64,000 nucleotides of DNA from the NCBI GenBank assembly GCA_902788505.1, contig CADAKH010000005.1, positions 36,640 to 100,639 on the forward strand, in the 5' to 3' direction. Under the pieces are notes generated by a model. That model was not told the origin of the DNA, did not search any database, and was given only the letters and a program-made list of their open reading frames with translations. The translations under genes and the position numbers were made by a program. This document shows positions 18,792 to 26,895 of the stretch, one piece after another. Position 1 is the stretch's first letter. Every line of letters starts with the position of its first letter. Source of the DNA: Oscillospiraceae bacterium (GTDB lineage: Bacteria; Bacillota; Clostridia; Saccharofermentanales; Saccharofermentanaceae).

Positions 18792-19472
18792 ATGAGCGGA
18801 AACAACGATAAGGTTGCAGGCAAAGACAACCGGAAACTAAGCAAAGCAGAACTTCGAAGGAAAGAGAATTTCGAGAAGATCGAAAAAGACCTTAGCTCAA
18901 AAGGTTACAGACGTGTTGACCTTACTATAAGCATCATCACGGCAAATACTGTGGGTGTCCTTATCACTTTGCCCATCATTGCAGTTGTGGCTGCGGCATT
19001 TCTCCTCTACAATCACGGGCTGAATATGGAAAGTATTCTTAATGCCCCCTGGCCGGATTATATGAACATCGTGATCTTTCTGGTATCGTTCATTGCTTTC
19101 GTGTTTATCCACGAAGGACTCCATGGTCTTAGCTGGTCATTTGGAACACCCGGACATTTTAAGGATATTGAATTCGGTTTTATTGTTCAGCTTCTTACAC
19201 CATATTGCACATGCAAAGTCCCGCTCTCTGTCCCTGTCTATATCTTAGGTTCTCTCATGCCGATGACTCTTCTGGGAATAATACCCGGAATAATAAGCGT
19301 TTTCTTTGGCAATCCGCTGTTCTTAGGCATATTCGCTATCCAGATACTTGCCGGAGCAGGTGACTTTATGATCACATGTCTCGTCATAAAACATATGTCC
19401 AAAACAAAAAGTAAGGATGTCGTTTTGATCGATCATCCTTACGATTGCGGTGCTGTTATTTTCGAGAAATAA
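18792..19472 (+). CDS. DUF3267 membrane protein, putative metalloprotease
   Basis: 226 residues. A highly charged N-terminal cytoplasmic segment (about 45 residues) is followed by four or five membrane helices. Within the second hydrophobic region sits HEGLH (residues 107-111), an HExxH zinc-protease motif that is the hallmark of DUF3267 proteins, which resemble M50 intramembrane proteases. The start is the ATG at 18792 behind AAGGAG; a longer in-frame reading from 18756 lacks a ribosome-binding site. The target is unknown. Confidence 0.82.
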   Translation: MSGNNDKVAGKDNRKLSKAELRRKENFEKIEKDLSSKGYRRVDLTISIITANTVGVLITLPIIAVVAAAFLLYNHGLNMESILNAPWPDYMNIVIFLVSFIAFVFIHEGLHGLSWSFGTPGHFKDIEFGFIVQLLTPYCTCKVPLSVPVYILGSLMPMTLLGIIPGIISVFFGNPLFLGIFAIQILAGAGDFMITCLVIKHMSKTKSKDVVLIDHPYDCGAVIFEK

Positions 19473-19480
19473 GGTGGAGA

Positions 19481-19573
19481 TCAGATCATCGCCTTGTAGA
19501 TCTCTGTACAGTCATTCTCGGTGCCCTTGCCGAATACGAATTTCGTAGGTGAATAGAAGGTAAAATTTTCCAT
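19481..19573 (-). pseudogene. 30-codon N-terminal remnant of iron-containing alcohol dehydrogenase
   Basis: A short ORF encoding MENFTFYSPTKFVFGKGTEN and ten more residues, ending IYKAMI then TGA. It matches the first 20 residues of iron-containing (butanol dehydrogenase or YqhD type) alcohol dehydrogenases, which usually run to about 390 residues. The start codon keeps a good AAAGGAG site and lies 16 nt after the SDR stop codon, so the intact gene was probably the second gene of that operon. The match is lost after about residue 22, and the rest of the gene is absent before the DUF3267 gene. Confidence 0.65.
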
Positions 19574-19588
19574 GCGTATCTCCTTTGC

Positions 19589-20323
19589 TTAATTAATTGA
19601 ATTAGCTTTTGCGACCGCGTCTTCAAGACTCATTCCGGAGAACTCCTGTGCGCGGAATATCTGACCGTTTACATCGTTATCCACAAATGCTCCGACAACT
19701 ACTCCGGGAATCGCGCTCTCGGGTGAATTGGGTGCATTGGGGCCGCCGAGGTCCGTCCTGCACCAGCCGGGATCGGTAAGGTTCATTGTTACACCTGTTC
19801 CGCCAAGTCTCGAAGCCATGTCTTTTGTTATCTTGTCGAGTGCTGCCTTCGCTGCCGAATATCCTGCCTGCTCAGGTTCTTTATCGATGCCGCTCGTAGT
19901 GTTTACGATGCGGCCGAAACCCTTTTCGAGCATTCCGGGAAGATAATGGTAGCAGATCATCGCAGGCGCGATCGTGTTGACATTGAAACTGACCGTGAAA
20001 TCTTCCGGAGGTGTCACACAATACTCAGGTCTGTATGCGATCTGAAGACCTGCATTGTTGAGAACAACGTCAACATCGACTCCGAGTGCGTCAATGTCAG
20101 AGAGCATCTTCATTACCGACGGGATATCATTAAGATCAGCTTCAAAGGAATGACACTTAACGCCCAAAGCCTTAACTTCCTCTTCGAGAGATAAAGTGTG
20201 ATCCACGCTTCTTGATTGAAGGATGAGATTGCAGCCCTGCTCTGCCATGAGCATTGCGGCAAGTCTTCCGAGGCCGCGTGAAGCACCTGTTATCAGGACC
20301 CATTTTCCCTTGATATCGAGCAT
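19589..20323 (-). CDS. Short-chain dehydrogenase/reductase
   Basis: 244 residues of the classical SDR family, a cytoplasmic NAD(P)-dependent oxidoreductase. Visible motifs are TGASRGLG (residues 14-21, cofactor binding), NNAG and the catalytic YSAAK with an upstream Ser (TTSGID). The start ATG has GAGGTG upstream. It is followed directly by the remnant of an iron alcohol dehydrogenase, so the original operon may have carried two oxidoreductases. The substrate is unknown. Confidence 0.9.
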   Translation of the reverse strand: MLDIKGKWVLITGASRGLGRLAAMLMAEQGCNLILQSRSVDHTLSLEEEVKALGVKCHSFEADLNDIPSVMKMLSDIDALGVDVDVVLNNAGLQIAYRPEYCVTPPEDFTVSFNVNTIAPAMICYHYLPGMLEKGFGRIVNTTSGIDKEPEQAGYSAAKAALDKITKDMASRLGGTGVTMNLTDPGWCRTDLGGPNAPNSPESAIPGVVVGAFVDNDVNGQIFRAQEFSGMSLEDAVAKANSIN

Positions 20324-20423
20324 AAAAACACCTCGCTGAAAGTTTTATCTGATGGTTCCATTTTATCAACAACAGCGGAGCGAAATATTCAATTTATCTT
20401 TGGTTTTTATTAATGATTTGATG

Positions 20424-21596
20424 TTATTGCGCAGTTAATGCCTTCAACGCCATCTTGCGCTCGTACATCCTCTTATCGGCACGGATAAATACTTCAGTGT
20501 AGCTTTCGTCTATCTCGGGATCGAAAACAGCCATTCCGCTGGATACGATGACATCTCCGTTGCTCATATTCTCATTGATCTGATTGTCAAACTGTATTTG
20601 AAGATCAACCCTGTTAGCGAAGTCACTGCCTTTAAGAATAACAACGAATTCATCGCCGCCAATGCGGTAAACGGGACTGTGTTTATATATTTCACAAATA
20701 AGCCTGCATGCACTTTTCAAATATATGTCACCGGCTTCATGACCCAAAGTATCATTGATGGTTTTCAGACCATTAAGATCGAATACAACAAGTCCGTATC
20801 CTTCAAAATTGTGATCCTTGGAGTAAAGTTCAAGTTCCCTCAATGATTCAAGGTAAGCAAGCTTGTTCTTGACTCCGGTAAGACCGTCTCTGTAAGCCTT
20901 CTTCGAGGCACTCTCCATTTCGCGGTTATGAACTATGTCTTTTTCCCTATATATAAAGGAGTGGATGGCGCAGGTTGCAAATAGGCACCCCAAAGCATAA
21001 AGCGGCATAAACGGGAACAGCATCTGCAAAGCAATGAATATTGCCATGATAATGCCTGAACACCCTACAGTAATGAAATGGGCTCTCTTGATTCCCTCGT
21101 TTTTAGCTGATACTGAAAAGGCATATATTGCTGTAACAAAGAAAAGCACCATCTGCAAAAATAAAGCGATGTATCTTGCCGGAAGAGCCAAATACTCCTT
21201 ATCCGCATTAAACGTGAAAACGATCGGAACAAACAGGTTAACAATAAGGATGACCACTTCGAACCCGAAAATGAACCATCCGCTAAATACGAATAGTTTA
21301 GTCAGTTTTCCTTTGCTTCCCGTAAAAATCACTACGGCCCTTGTCCAGAATAATACGGACAGGGTCATCGTCGAAAACACCATAACAGTATCAATATAAG
21401 TGACAGCCACCCATCGTTGTTCATAAAACAGGCCCCACATTGCATCCGCTAAGAAATATGCGATAAGGGAGATCAAAAACTGGCGATACTTAATACGGAG
21501 CTCATTTTCTTTTGAGCTCTGTACCTTCCTCAGCGCCTCGAAATTAACGATGACAAGGATGATTATAGCTATTATTCCTATGCTGGCATAATACAT
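20424..21596 (-). CDS. Membrane diguanylate cyclase (GGDEF)
   Basis: 390 residues. About seven membrane segments occupy residues 1-215, then a coiled linker and a GGDEF domain (YRDGLTGVKNKLAYLESL, FDLNGLKTINDTLGHEAGD) with the intact loop RIGGDEFVVIL. It should make c-di-GMP. I chose the ATG at 21596, which follows GGGAAGG, over an in-frame TTG at 21650 with no ribosome-binding site. Together with the proteins at 1.2 and 9.7 kb it gives three c-di-GMP enzymes in this window. Confidence 0.92.
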   Translation of the reverse strand: MYYASIGIIAIIILVIVNFEALRKVQSSKENELRIKYRQFLISLIAYFLADAMWGLFYEQRWVAVTYIDTVMVFSTMTLSVLFWTRAVVIFTGSKGKLTKLFVFSGWFIFGFEVVILIVNLFVPIVFTFNADKEYLALPARYIALFLQMVLFFVTAIYAFSVSAKNEGIKRAHFITVGCSGIIMAIFIALQMLFPFMPLYALGCLFATCAIHSFIYREKDIVHNREMESASKKAYRDGLTGVKNKLAYLESLRELELYSKDHNFEGYGLVVFDLNGLKTINDTLGHEAGDIYLKSACRLICEIYKHSPVYRIGGDEFVVILKGSDFANRVDLQIQFDNQINENMSNGDVIVSSGMAVFDPEIDESYTEVFIRADKRMYERKMALKALTAQ

Positions 21597-21715
21597 GATC
21601 CTTCCCGCACTTCCTTTTATAATGCCTTGATTATAAAATCGGGAGGTCAAAATTGTAATGACAATTTGAGATTATTTACCAAATATTTATATGAAGGTAA
21701 CCTTATATATTTATT

Positions 21716-22825
21716 TCAGGTACCCATCATTTCTTTCCTGTAAGGGTTATCATCTGTCGCATCAAAACCCGGAAGCAGGTATTCTTCCTTCATGTACTCG
21801 TGCACATCCAGGTCAAGGGAATAGTTGCAGAACACGATCGCGCAGTAGGTGATCTTAGTGTTGCCATCCTGACCCTCAGGAATCATTGCATATACGAATC
21901 CGCTGTAATCGTCAGAATCCATTGCGACCAGATCGTAGCCTTCCGGCTCACCTGTAACCGTATAAATGCCTTCGTAATCATCAATACCGATCTCCTGAAG
22001 CCTTGCGATCTCCTCATCATATCTATCGCCGTAATCAAGCGTCATGTACACAATATACTGGCCGTCCCACGGATTGTAATAGGTCAGCTGGTATTCAGTT
22101 ACATCTCCTTCGATCTTCTCCGGCATGACATCGAAAAGCGGGTTTGAGCCCATGCTGTATTCGGTATCATAGTCCTGCTCATTGTGAATGTATTTATTGA
22201 ATTCTGAAGCGTCTGTGCTGACCTCGATCTTAGCACCATAGAAGGACGCAAAGAAAAAGCCTAAGGCCAGGAATATGATAAGCACATAATGAGTTACCAG
22301 AGCCATGACGACTATGGTGGTGATCTTTATGGCTTTAACGAGCTTCCTGTGTTTGGTTATCTTCTGCAGAAGGCCTGTTACATAGAGCGTGATAATGCTC
22401 ATGACCACAAATACCACAAATGTGATCAGAATGGCCGTGGCGCGCCTGAGATCGGGTTCATAAGATATCGTCTGCAGGACCAGTGACACAATGGTCAGCA
22501 CGATTCCCGATATGCCCGCTATCTGGACAAACCTTAAGAGTTTGCTCTTTTCATTTCCCGCGTAGTCTGCCATCTTATCTGCGACTTCGCGTGTCTCTTT
22601 ATCCATCATCTCGCTTTTCCTCTCCCCGTCTATGATCTCCCTTACATCGACATCATAGAAATCGGCAATCTCGACCAGCAGTGAGATGTCCGGAAGATTT
22701 GTTCCGGTCTCCCATCTTGAGACTGATCTGTTGCTGACATTGAACTGCTTTGCCAGCTGTTCCTGAGTAAGTCCTTTTTCATTACGCAAAGACTTAAGGA
22801 ACTGTCCTGTTTTCTTCTGATCCAA
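21716..22825 (-). CDS. XRE-type HTH regulator fused to membrane domain
   Basis: 369 residues. An N-terminal Cro/CI-type HTH (QFLKSLRNEKGLTQEQLAKQ, NVSNRSVSRWETGTNLPD) covers residues 1-60. Four hydrophobic segments follow (about 95-205), then an extracytoplasmic acidic domain of about 150 residues. Such proteins probably couple an envelope signal to DNA binding. I chose a TTG start at 22825, eight bases after AAGGAGG. This makes the N-terminus (M)DQKKTGQFLK, lining up with the paralogue at 47950 (MDQQKIGEFLK). The promoter region carries the same operator as the 47.5-47.9 kb genes, suggesting autoregulation or cross-regulation. Confidence 0.87.
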   Translation of the reverse strand: MDQKKTGQFLKSLRNEKGLTQEQLAKQFNVSNRSVSRWETGTNLPDISLLVEIADFYDVDVREIIDGERKSEMMDKETREVADKMADYAGNEKSKLLRFVQIAGISGIVLTIVSLVLQTISYEPDLRRATAILITFVVFVVMSIITLYVTGLLQKITKHRKLVKAIKITTIVVMALVTHYVLIIFLALGFFFASFYGAKIEVSTDASEFNKYIHNEQDYDTEYSMGSNPLFDVMPEKIEGDVTEYQLTYYNPWDGQYIVYMTLDYGDRYDEEIARLQEIGIDDYEGIYTVTGEPEGYDLVAMDSDDYSGFVYAMIPEGQDGNTKITYCAIVFCNYSLDLDVHEYMKEEYLLPGFDATDDNPYRKEMMGT

Positions 22826-22881
22826 AGTTCGGGCCTCCTTCCGATCGTTGTCAGGATATGCCATTCTCCCGAAGAATAACA

Positions 22882-22933
22882 CGACACAAAGCGAGAATTG
22901 CCGTGTTTTCGGGGTTTAGACACACTGTGTCCG
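22882..22933 (-). promoter_or_regulatory. Shared operator, copy 3 (GGACA palindrome plus distal half-site)
   Basis: On the minus strand, CGGACA-N5-TGTCTA (complement of 22917-22933) is followed 46 nt later by GTGTCG (22887-22882). The same arrangement, with better GGGACA-N5-TGTCCC arms and a distal GTGTCC about 47 nt on, stands before the genes at 47572 and 47950. It precedes the HTH-membrane regulator at 22825, so it is probably the binding site of this regulator family. Confidence 0.6.
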
Positions 22934-22935
22934 TC

Positions 22936-23574
22936 TTAAATATGCTTAAATCTGTTCCCTGTCGGCTTGCCGTGACCATAGTAAATGGTTCTCTCACCGA
23001 GCCCGTCGATCTTCCCGGCACTCTTCCTGATCGCATCAAGATCGTTATAAAGATGTCCAGTCGCGGGGCTGATCCAGTTATCAAGTTCGTCGCCGACGAT
23101 AAGATATTTTCCTTCGACATCGACACCGACCGATCCTTTTGTGTGACCGGGAAGTCCGATTATCTTTGCGTCAAATCCATATGCCGACAGATCGTCGCCG
23201 TCCTTGATGAAAATGAGATTGTCGGGTTTCTCGACTTTTGTCTGTCTCAACACCTTAAGTGACGTGCCGAGAACGACTTTGCCGACGATGCCGTACGATT
23301 CCATCGGCTGTTTGTCGAAGCTCTCGAAAAGCTCGACATCTGCCTCATGACATGCCACCGGAATGCCAAAATGCTTCGACAGTTTCGCAGCGTTTTCGGC
23401 GTGATCGAAATGCGTATGCGTCAGAACGATCAGTTTCATATTGTACTTGCTGCATTCTTCCAAAACCTTGTCGTAACTTACCGCACTACCGGTATCGACA
23501 AGAAATGCGTCTTTTCCGTTCGAGACTAAATAACAGTTATCTGTTTTGCACTTTATCCATGTTACCGTGCTCAT
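22936..23574 (-). CDS. Metallo-beta-lactamase-fold hydrolase
   Basis: 212 residues with the complete metal-binding set of the glyoxalase II-like MBL group: HTHFDH at residues 53-58, a later His in GLPGHTKGS, an Asp in VGDELD and a C-terminal His in YYGHGKP. It is cytoplasmic and probably hydrolyses a thioester or related small substrate; the exact one is not evident. The ATG has AAGGGGAT upstream. It runs toward the HTH-membrane regulator gene, whose promoter region starts just after its stop codon. Confidence 0.9.
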   Translation of the reverse strand: MSTVTWIKCKTDNCYLVSNGKDAFLVDTGSAVSYDKVLEECSKYNMKLIVLTHTHFDHAENAAKLSKHFGIPVACHEADVELFESFDKQPMESYGIVGKVVLGTSLKVLRQTKVEKPDNLIFIKDGDDLSAYGFDAKIIGLPGHTKGSVGVDVEGKYLIVGDELDNWISPATGHLYNDLDAIRKSAGKIDGLGERTIYYGHGKPTGNRFKHI

Positions 23575-23662
23575 GATCCATATCCCCTTTTATTTTCTGT
23601 CTTATGTTATCACATCGGGATGATAGCAAGATCTCATAATCTGATGAAGTAGCATGACAGGT

Positions 23663-23751
23663 GTGCAATTGTTACTCCAAAAAACAGCCGACAATTGCAC
23701 AATATCGCCTTTTTATGCAATTGTTGCCCCTAAATTTGATCAACAATTGCA
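23663..23751. repeat. 52-bp-period palindromic intergenic element, copy A
   Basis: Two tandem hairpins. GTGCAATTGT (23663-23672) pairs with ACAATTGCAC (23691-23700), and TGCAATTGTTG (23716-23726) pairs with CAACAATTGCA (23741-23751). The second unit repeats the first at an exact 52-bp offset. Loops are A-rich and the linker between hairpins is T-rich. The element directly abuts the putP terminator. The same arms and period occur at 54397-54486, and a related form at 30927-31020. Confidence 0.8.
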
Positions 23752-23752
23752 A

Positions 23753-23784
23753 AGAGGATGCCTCGTTGTTTTGAGACATCCTCT
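23753..23784 (-). terminator. Terminator after putP
   Basis: AGAGGATGCCTC (23753-23764) and GAGACATCCTCT (23773-23784) form a strong stem with one mismatch and an 8-nt loop. It lies 27 nt past the putP stop codon on the minus strand, followed by a short TTT. The stem is similar to the one at 54323-54350. Confidence 0.75.
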
Positions 23785-23811
23785 TACGTAAGTTTTCGAA
23801 AAGATCAAAGA

Positions 23812-25371
23812 TCAGTCGTCAACAGACTTATCTGTAGCCTTGGCATAGATTACTTCGACTTCCTTGCCCGGAGCCTTTGTTGCGAGTGTAACCACGACTG
23901 CAATAATGAGGCCTGCAATGAAGCCTGGAACGATCTCGTAAATGCCTGTGTCGGAGATGGCTGCAGGTCTGATCGTGCTCGTGAAGAGAAGGAGCCATGC
24001 GATATCTGCAACAGCGCCGCCGATGATTCCTGCAACTGCGCCTGCGTAGTTAAAGCGCTTCCAGAACAGTGAAAGGATAACGACAGGTCCGAAGGATGCA
24101 CCAAAGAGACCCCATGCGTTCTCAACCATGTTCATGATGTCTGCGGCCCAGGACTGTGAGTCATCAAGACCCTGACGGGCGATGAAGAAAGCAACAACTG
24201 CAACAACAAGAACTACGATACGGCCGACCCAGAGCATCTCCTTGTCGGAAGCGCTGTTCTTGCGGAGGAGCGGTTTATAGATGTCGCTCGTAAATGCGGA
24301 AGATGCAACGAGGAGCTGGGAGTCAGCAGTAGACATTGCAGCAGCGATGATCGCAGAAAGAAGGACTCCTGCGATGAAACCGGGGAAGGTCCTGCTTACG
24401 ACCTCGATGAAGATGTTCTTACGGTCATTAGGGAGAAGAAGTTCAGCAAGAGATGTTCCGTCGCCCAAGATGAAAGTTCTTCCGAGATAAGCGATAACTG
24501 CTGCAGCGCCGAGAGTAAGAACTACCCAGATGATGGCAACAGTAGCTGACTTCTTGATCTGAGAAGGCTTCTCGATAGACATGAAGCGTACGAGAATGTG
24601 AGGCATACCGAAGTAGCCAAGGCCCCAGCCGAGACCTGTTACGATCTCCTGCCAGGGAGCAGCGAAAGGATTTGTGCCGAATGCGGCAACTTCCTCGCCG
24701 GCTGCATTTGTGAAAGCATTATAGTAAACGGGATCGAAATCTCCGACAGCCTTCATTACGATCGGTACTGCAAGGAGCGCGATGAGCATCATGATGCCCT
24801 GGAAGAAGTCAGTCCAGCATACGGCCTTATAACCGCCAAGGAATGTATACATGAGGATCAATACTGCGAAGATGATCATTGCGAGGTGCGGCTTGTCAGC
24901 AAGCGTCGGAATGACAGATGTGAAAACTGCTGTGCCTGCAACGAAGCCAGATGCAACATAAACCGTGAAGCTGATGAGGAAAATGATAGCGCATACGACC
25001 TTCAGCACGGGGCTCTGGCTTGCAAATCTGTTTGTGAGGTACTGAGGGAGAGTGATCGAGTCACCTGATGCCTTTGAGAAACGGCGGAGTCTTGTGGCAA
25101 CGAAGATCCAGTTGCCTGCCGTACCCAGTGCAAGACCTATTCCGATCCAAACCTGTCCCATACCGAACGCGAAAAGCGAACCCGGGAAACCCATCAACAA
25201 CCAGCCGCTCATGTCCGATGCCTGCGCGCTCATCGCAGTAACGAAAGGACCCATGTGACGACCGCCGAGGAAATACTCTTTCTCGTCGCTGCCCTTGCTC
25301 TTGAAGAAGAAGAAAATACCGATACCAAGGACAACCACGAAATAGAGTATGAAAGCAATTAATTTGTCCAT
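23812..25371 (-). CDS. putP: Sodium/proline symporter
   Basis: 519 residues of the sodium:solute symporter family, with about 13 membrane helices. It imports proline with Na+. Typical PutP stretches are KEYFLGGRHMGPFVTAMSAQ, SDMSGWLLMGFPGS, the region around QYLTNRF, and STADSQLLVASSAF with the Na+-coordinating Ser/Thr residues. The start ATG follows AAAGGAG. It stands alone between the MBL hydrolase and a divergent MFS gene, ending in a terminator and a palindromic repeat. Substrate assignment is by family likeness; a related amino acid is possible. Confidence 0.9.
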   Translation of the reverse strand: MDKLIAFILYFVVVLGIGIFFFFKSKGSDEKEYFLGGRHMGPFVTAMSAQASDMSGWLLMGFPGSLFAFGMGQVWIGIGLALGTAGNWIFVATRLRRFSKASGDSITLPQYLTNRFASQSPVLKVVCAIIFLISFTVYVASGFVAGTAVFTSVIPTLADKPHLAMIIFAVLILMYTFLGGYKAVCWTDFFQGIMMLIALLAVPIVMKAVGDFDPVYYNAFTNAAGEEVAAFGTNPFAAPWQEIVTGLGWGLGYFGMPHILVRFMSIEKPSQIKKSATVAIIWVVLTLGAAAVIAYLGRTFILGDGTSLAELLLPNDRKNIFIEVVSRTFPGFIAGVLLSAIIAAAMSTADSQLLVASSAFTSDIYKPLLRKNSASDKEMLWVGRIVVLVVAVVAFFIARQGLDDSQSWAADIMNMVENAWGLFGASFGPVVILSLFWKRFNYAGAVAGIIGGAVADIAWLLLFTSTIRPAAISDTGIYEIVPGFIAGLIIAVVVTLATKAPGKEVEVIYAKATDKSVDD

Positions 25372-25548
25372 AACATACTCCTTTGGAATTAAATAACGTT
25401 CGTATTATAACAGAATAATTCTTTTATTGACTAAAGAGCGCCCGCGTCGATTTAAGAAATATTTAAGGAATGCGTAAGAGTTATATCAAGATTTACTCCC
25501 CCGAGCACGGTAAAGTAACATCAAGAAATCCGGAAGGGAGTCCCCGAA

Positions 25549-26799
25549 ATGGAAAAAACAAAGAACAATTACGGAAAGTTTCTTCTGCTGTGGGCAGGCG
25601 AACTGATCTCATCAATAGGCGGAGGTCTCACGAGCTTCGGTCTTGGTCTTTATATTTTCCAGAAGACGGGAAGCGCTGCAGACATGGCGATGCTCACACT
25701 CCTGGGCTTCCTTCCCGCACTTGTCCTCAAGATCCCCGCAGGCGTTCTTGCTGACCGCTATGACAGACGTCTTCTCATGATGATCGGCGACGGTCTTTCA
25801 GGCCTGGGCGTTCTTTTCATTCTCATTTGCATGCTCACAGGAGAAGCCGCGCTTTGGCAGATCTATCTCGGAACCACCATAAGCTCAGTATTCTCCGCTC
25901 TTTTGGAACCCTCATATACAGCCACCATCACGGACCTTCTTACCAAGGAACAGTATTCAAAGGCGAACGGTCTTGTATCGATGGCAGGTTCTGCAAGATA
26001 TCTCTTCTCACCCGTGATCGCAGGATTCCTTCTTGCGGCAAGCGACATCAAGTTGATACTAATAATAGACATCTGCACATTCTTCCTTACAGTCGTTGCT
26101 GCTGCAGTCGTAAGAAGCTCTATCAAGACAAGCAAGCCTTCAAATCCCGAACCGTTCTTTAAGAGCATGAAAGAAGGATGGCAGGCAGTATCCGGCAACA
26201 AGGGACTTCTTATTCTCGTCATTGTATCTTCCCTGATATGTCTCTTCATGGGCGTGTTCCAGGTTTTGGGTGAACCTTTCGTGCTCTCTTTTGCAGACTC
26301 GAAAACACTCGGAATCGTCGAGACGGCGGCAGCATCAGGAATGCTCGTTACAAGCATTATCTTAGGCATAAAGGGAATTAAGAAGAACTTCGCAAGAGTT
26401 CTCAGCCTCGGCCTTGCGGTATCCGGTGTCGGAATGGCACTCTTCGCAGTGACACAAAACGTTTATATCATCTGTGCATTCGGTTTTGTCTTCTTCGCAG
26501 CATTGCCTTTTGCAAACAACTGCCTGGATTATCTCGTAAGGATCAACATTCCTTCTGAGCTTCAGGGACGTGCCTGGGCTTTCCTCGGATTCATCTCCCA
26601 GCTCGGTTATGTCGCAGCCTATGCACTCAGCGGAATAACGGCAGATGCCGTTGGCAAACTGACAGGCAAAGGCGTCGGAGGAGGCTCATCCGTCACGATC
26701 ATCTGCTCCGGCATATGCCTCGTGATCGTTGCTCTTTCAATGCTCGGGATCAGGAAGATAAAAGAATTAGAGAAGGTTGAGACCGCTGAAGCTGCCTGA
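25549..26799 (+). CDS. MFS transporter, probable drug or small-molecule exporter
   Basis: 416 residues with 12 predicted membrane helices, of the MFS group related to multidrug and siderophore exporters (EntS-like). The inter-helix motif GVLADRYDRRLLMM matches MFS motif A between helices 2 and 3. The ATG follows GGAAGGGAG. It is divergent from putP and not obviously part of an operon. Substrate unknown. Confidence 0.87.
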   Translation: MEKTKNNYGKFLLLWAGELISSIGGGLTSFGLGLYIFQKTGSAADMAMLTLLGFLPALVLKIPAGVLADRYDRRLLMMIGDGLSGLGVLFILICMLTGEAALWQIYLGTTISSVFSALLEPSYTATITDLLTKEQYSKANGLVSMAGSARYLFSPVIAGFLLAASDIKLILIIDICTFFLTVVAAAVVRSSIKTSKPSNPEPFFKSMKEGWQAVSGNKGLLILVIVSSLICLFMGVFQVLGEPFVLSFADSKTLGIVETAAASGMLVTSIILGIKGIKKNFARVLSLGLAVSGVGMALFAVTQNVYIICAFGFVFFAALPFANNCLDYLVRINIPSELQGRAWAFLGFISQLGYVAAYALSGITADAVGKLTGKGVGGGSSVTIICSGICLVIVALSMLGIRKIKELEKVETAEAA

Positions 26800-26895
26800 C
26801 CGGATTTGCTATTTTCTTAATATTTCAAACAGAATAAAGAAAAAAGCCCTGTCCCTGCTATGATACAATTAAGATGTATTAGCGGAGGACATCTG

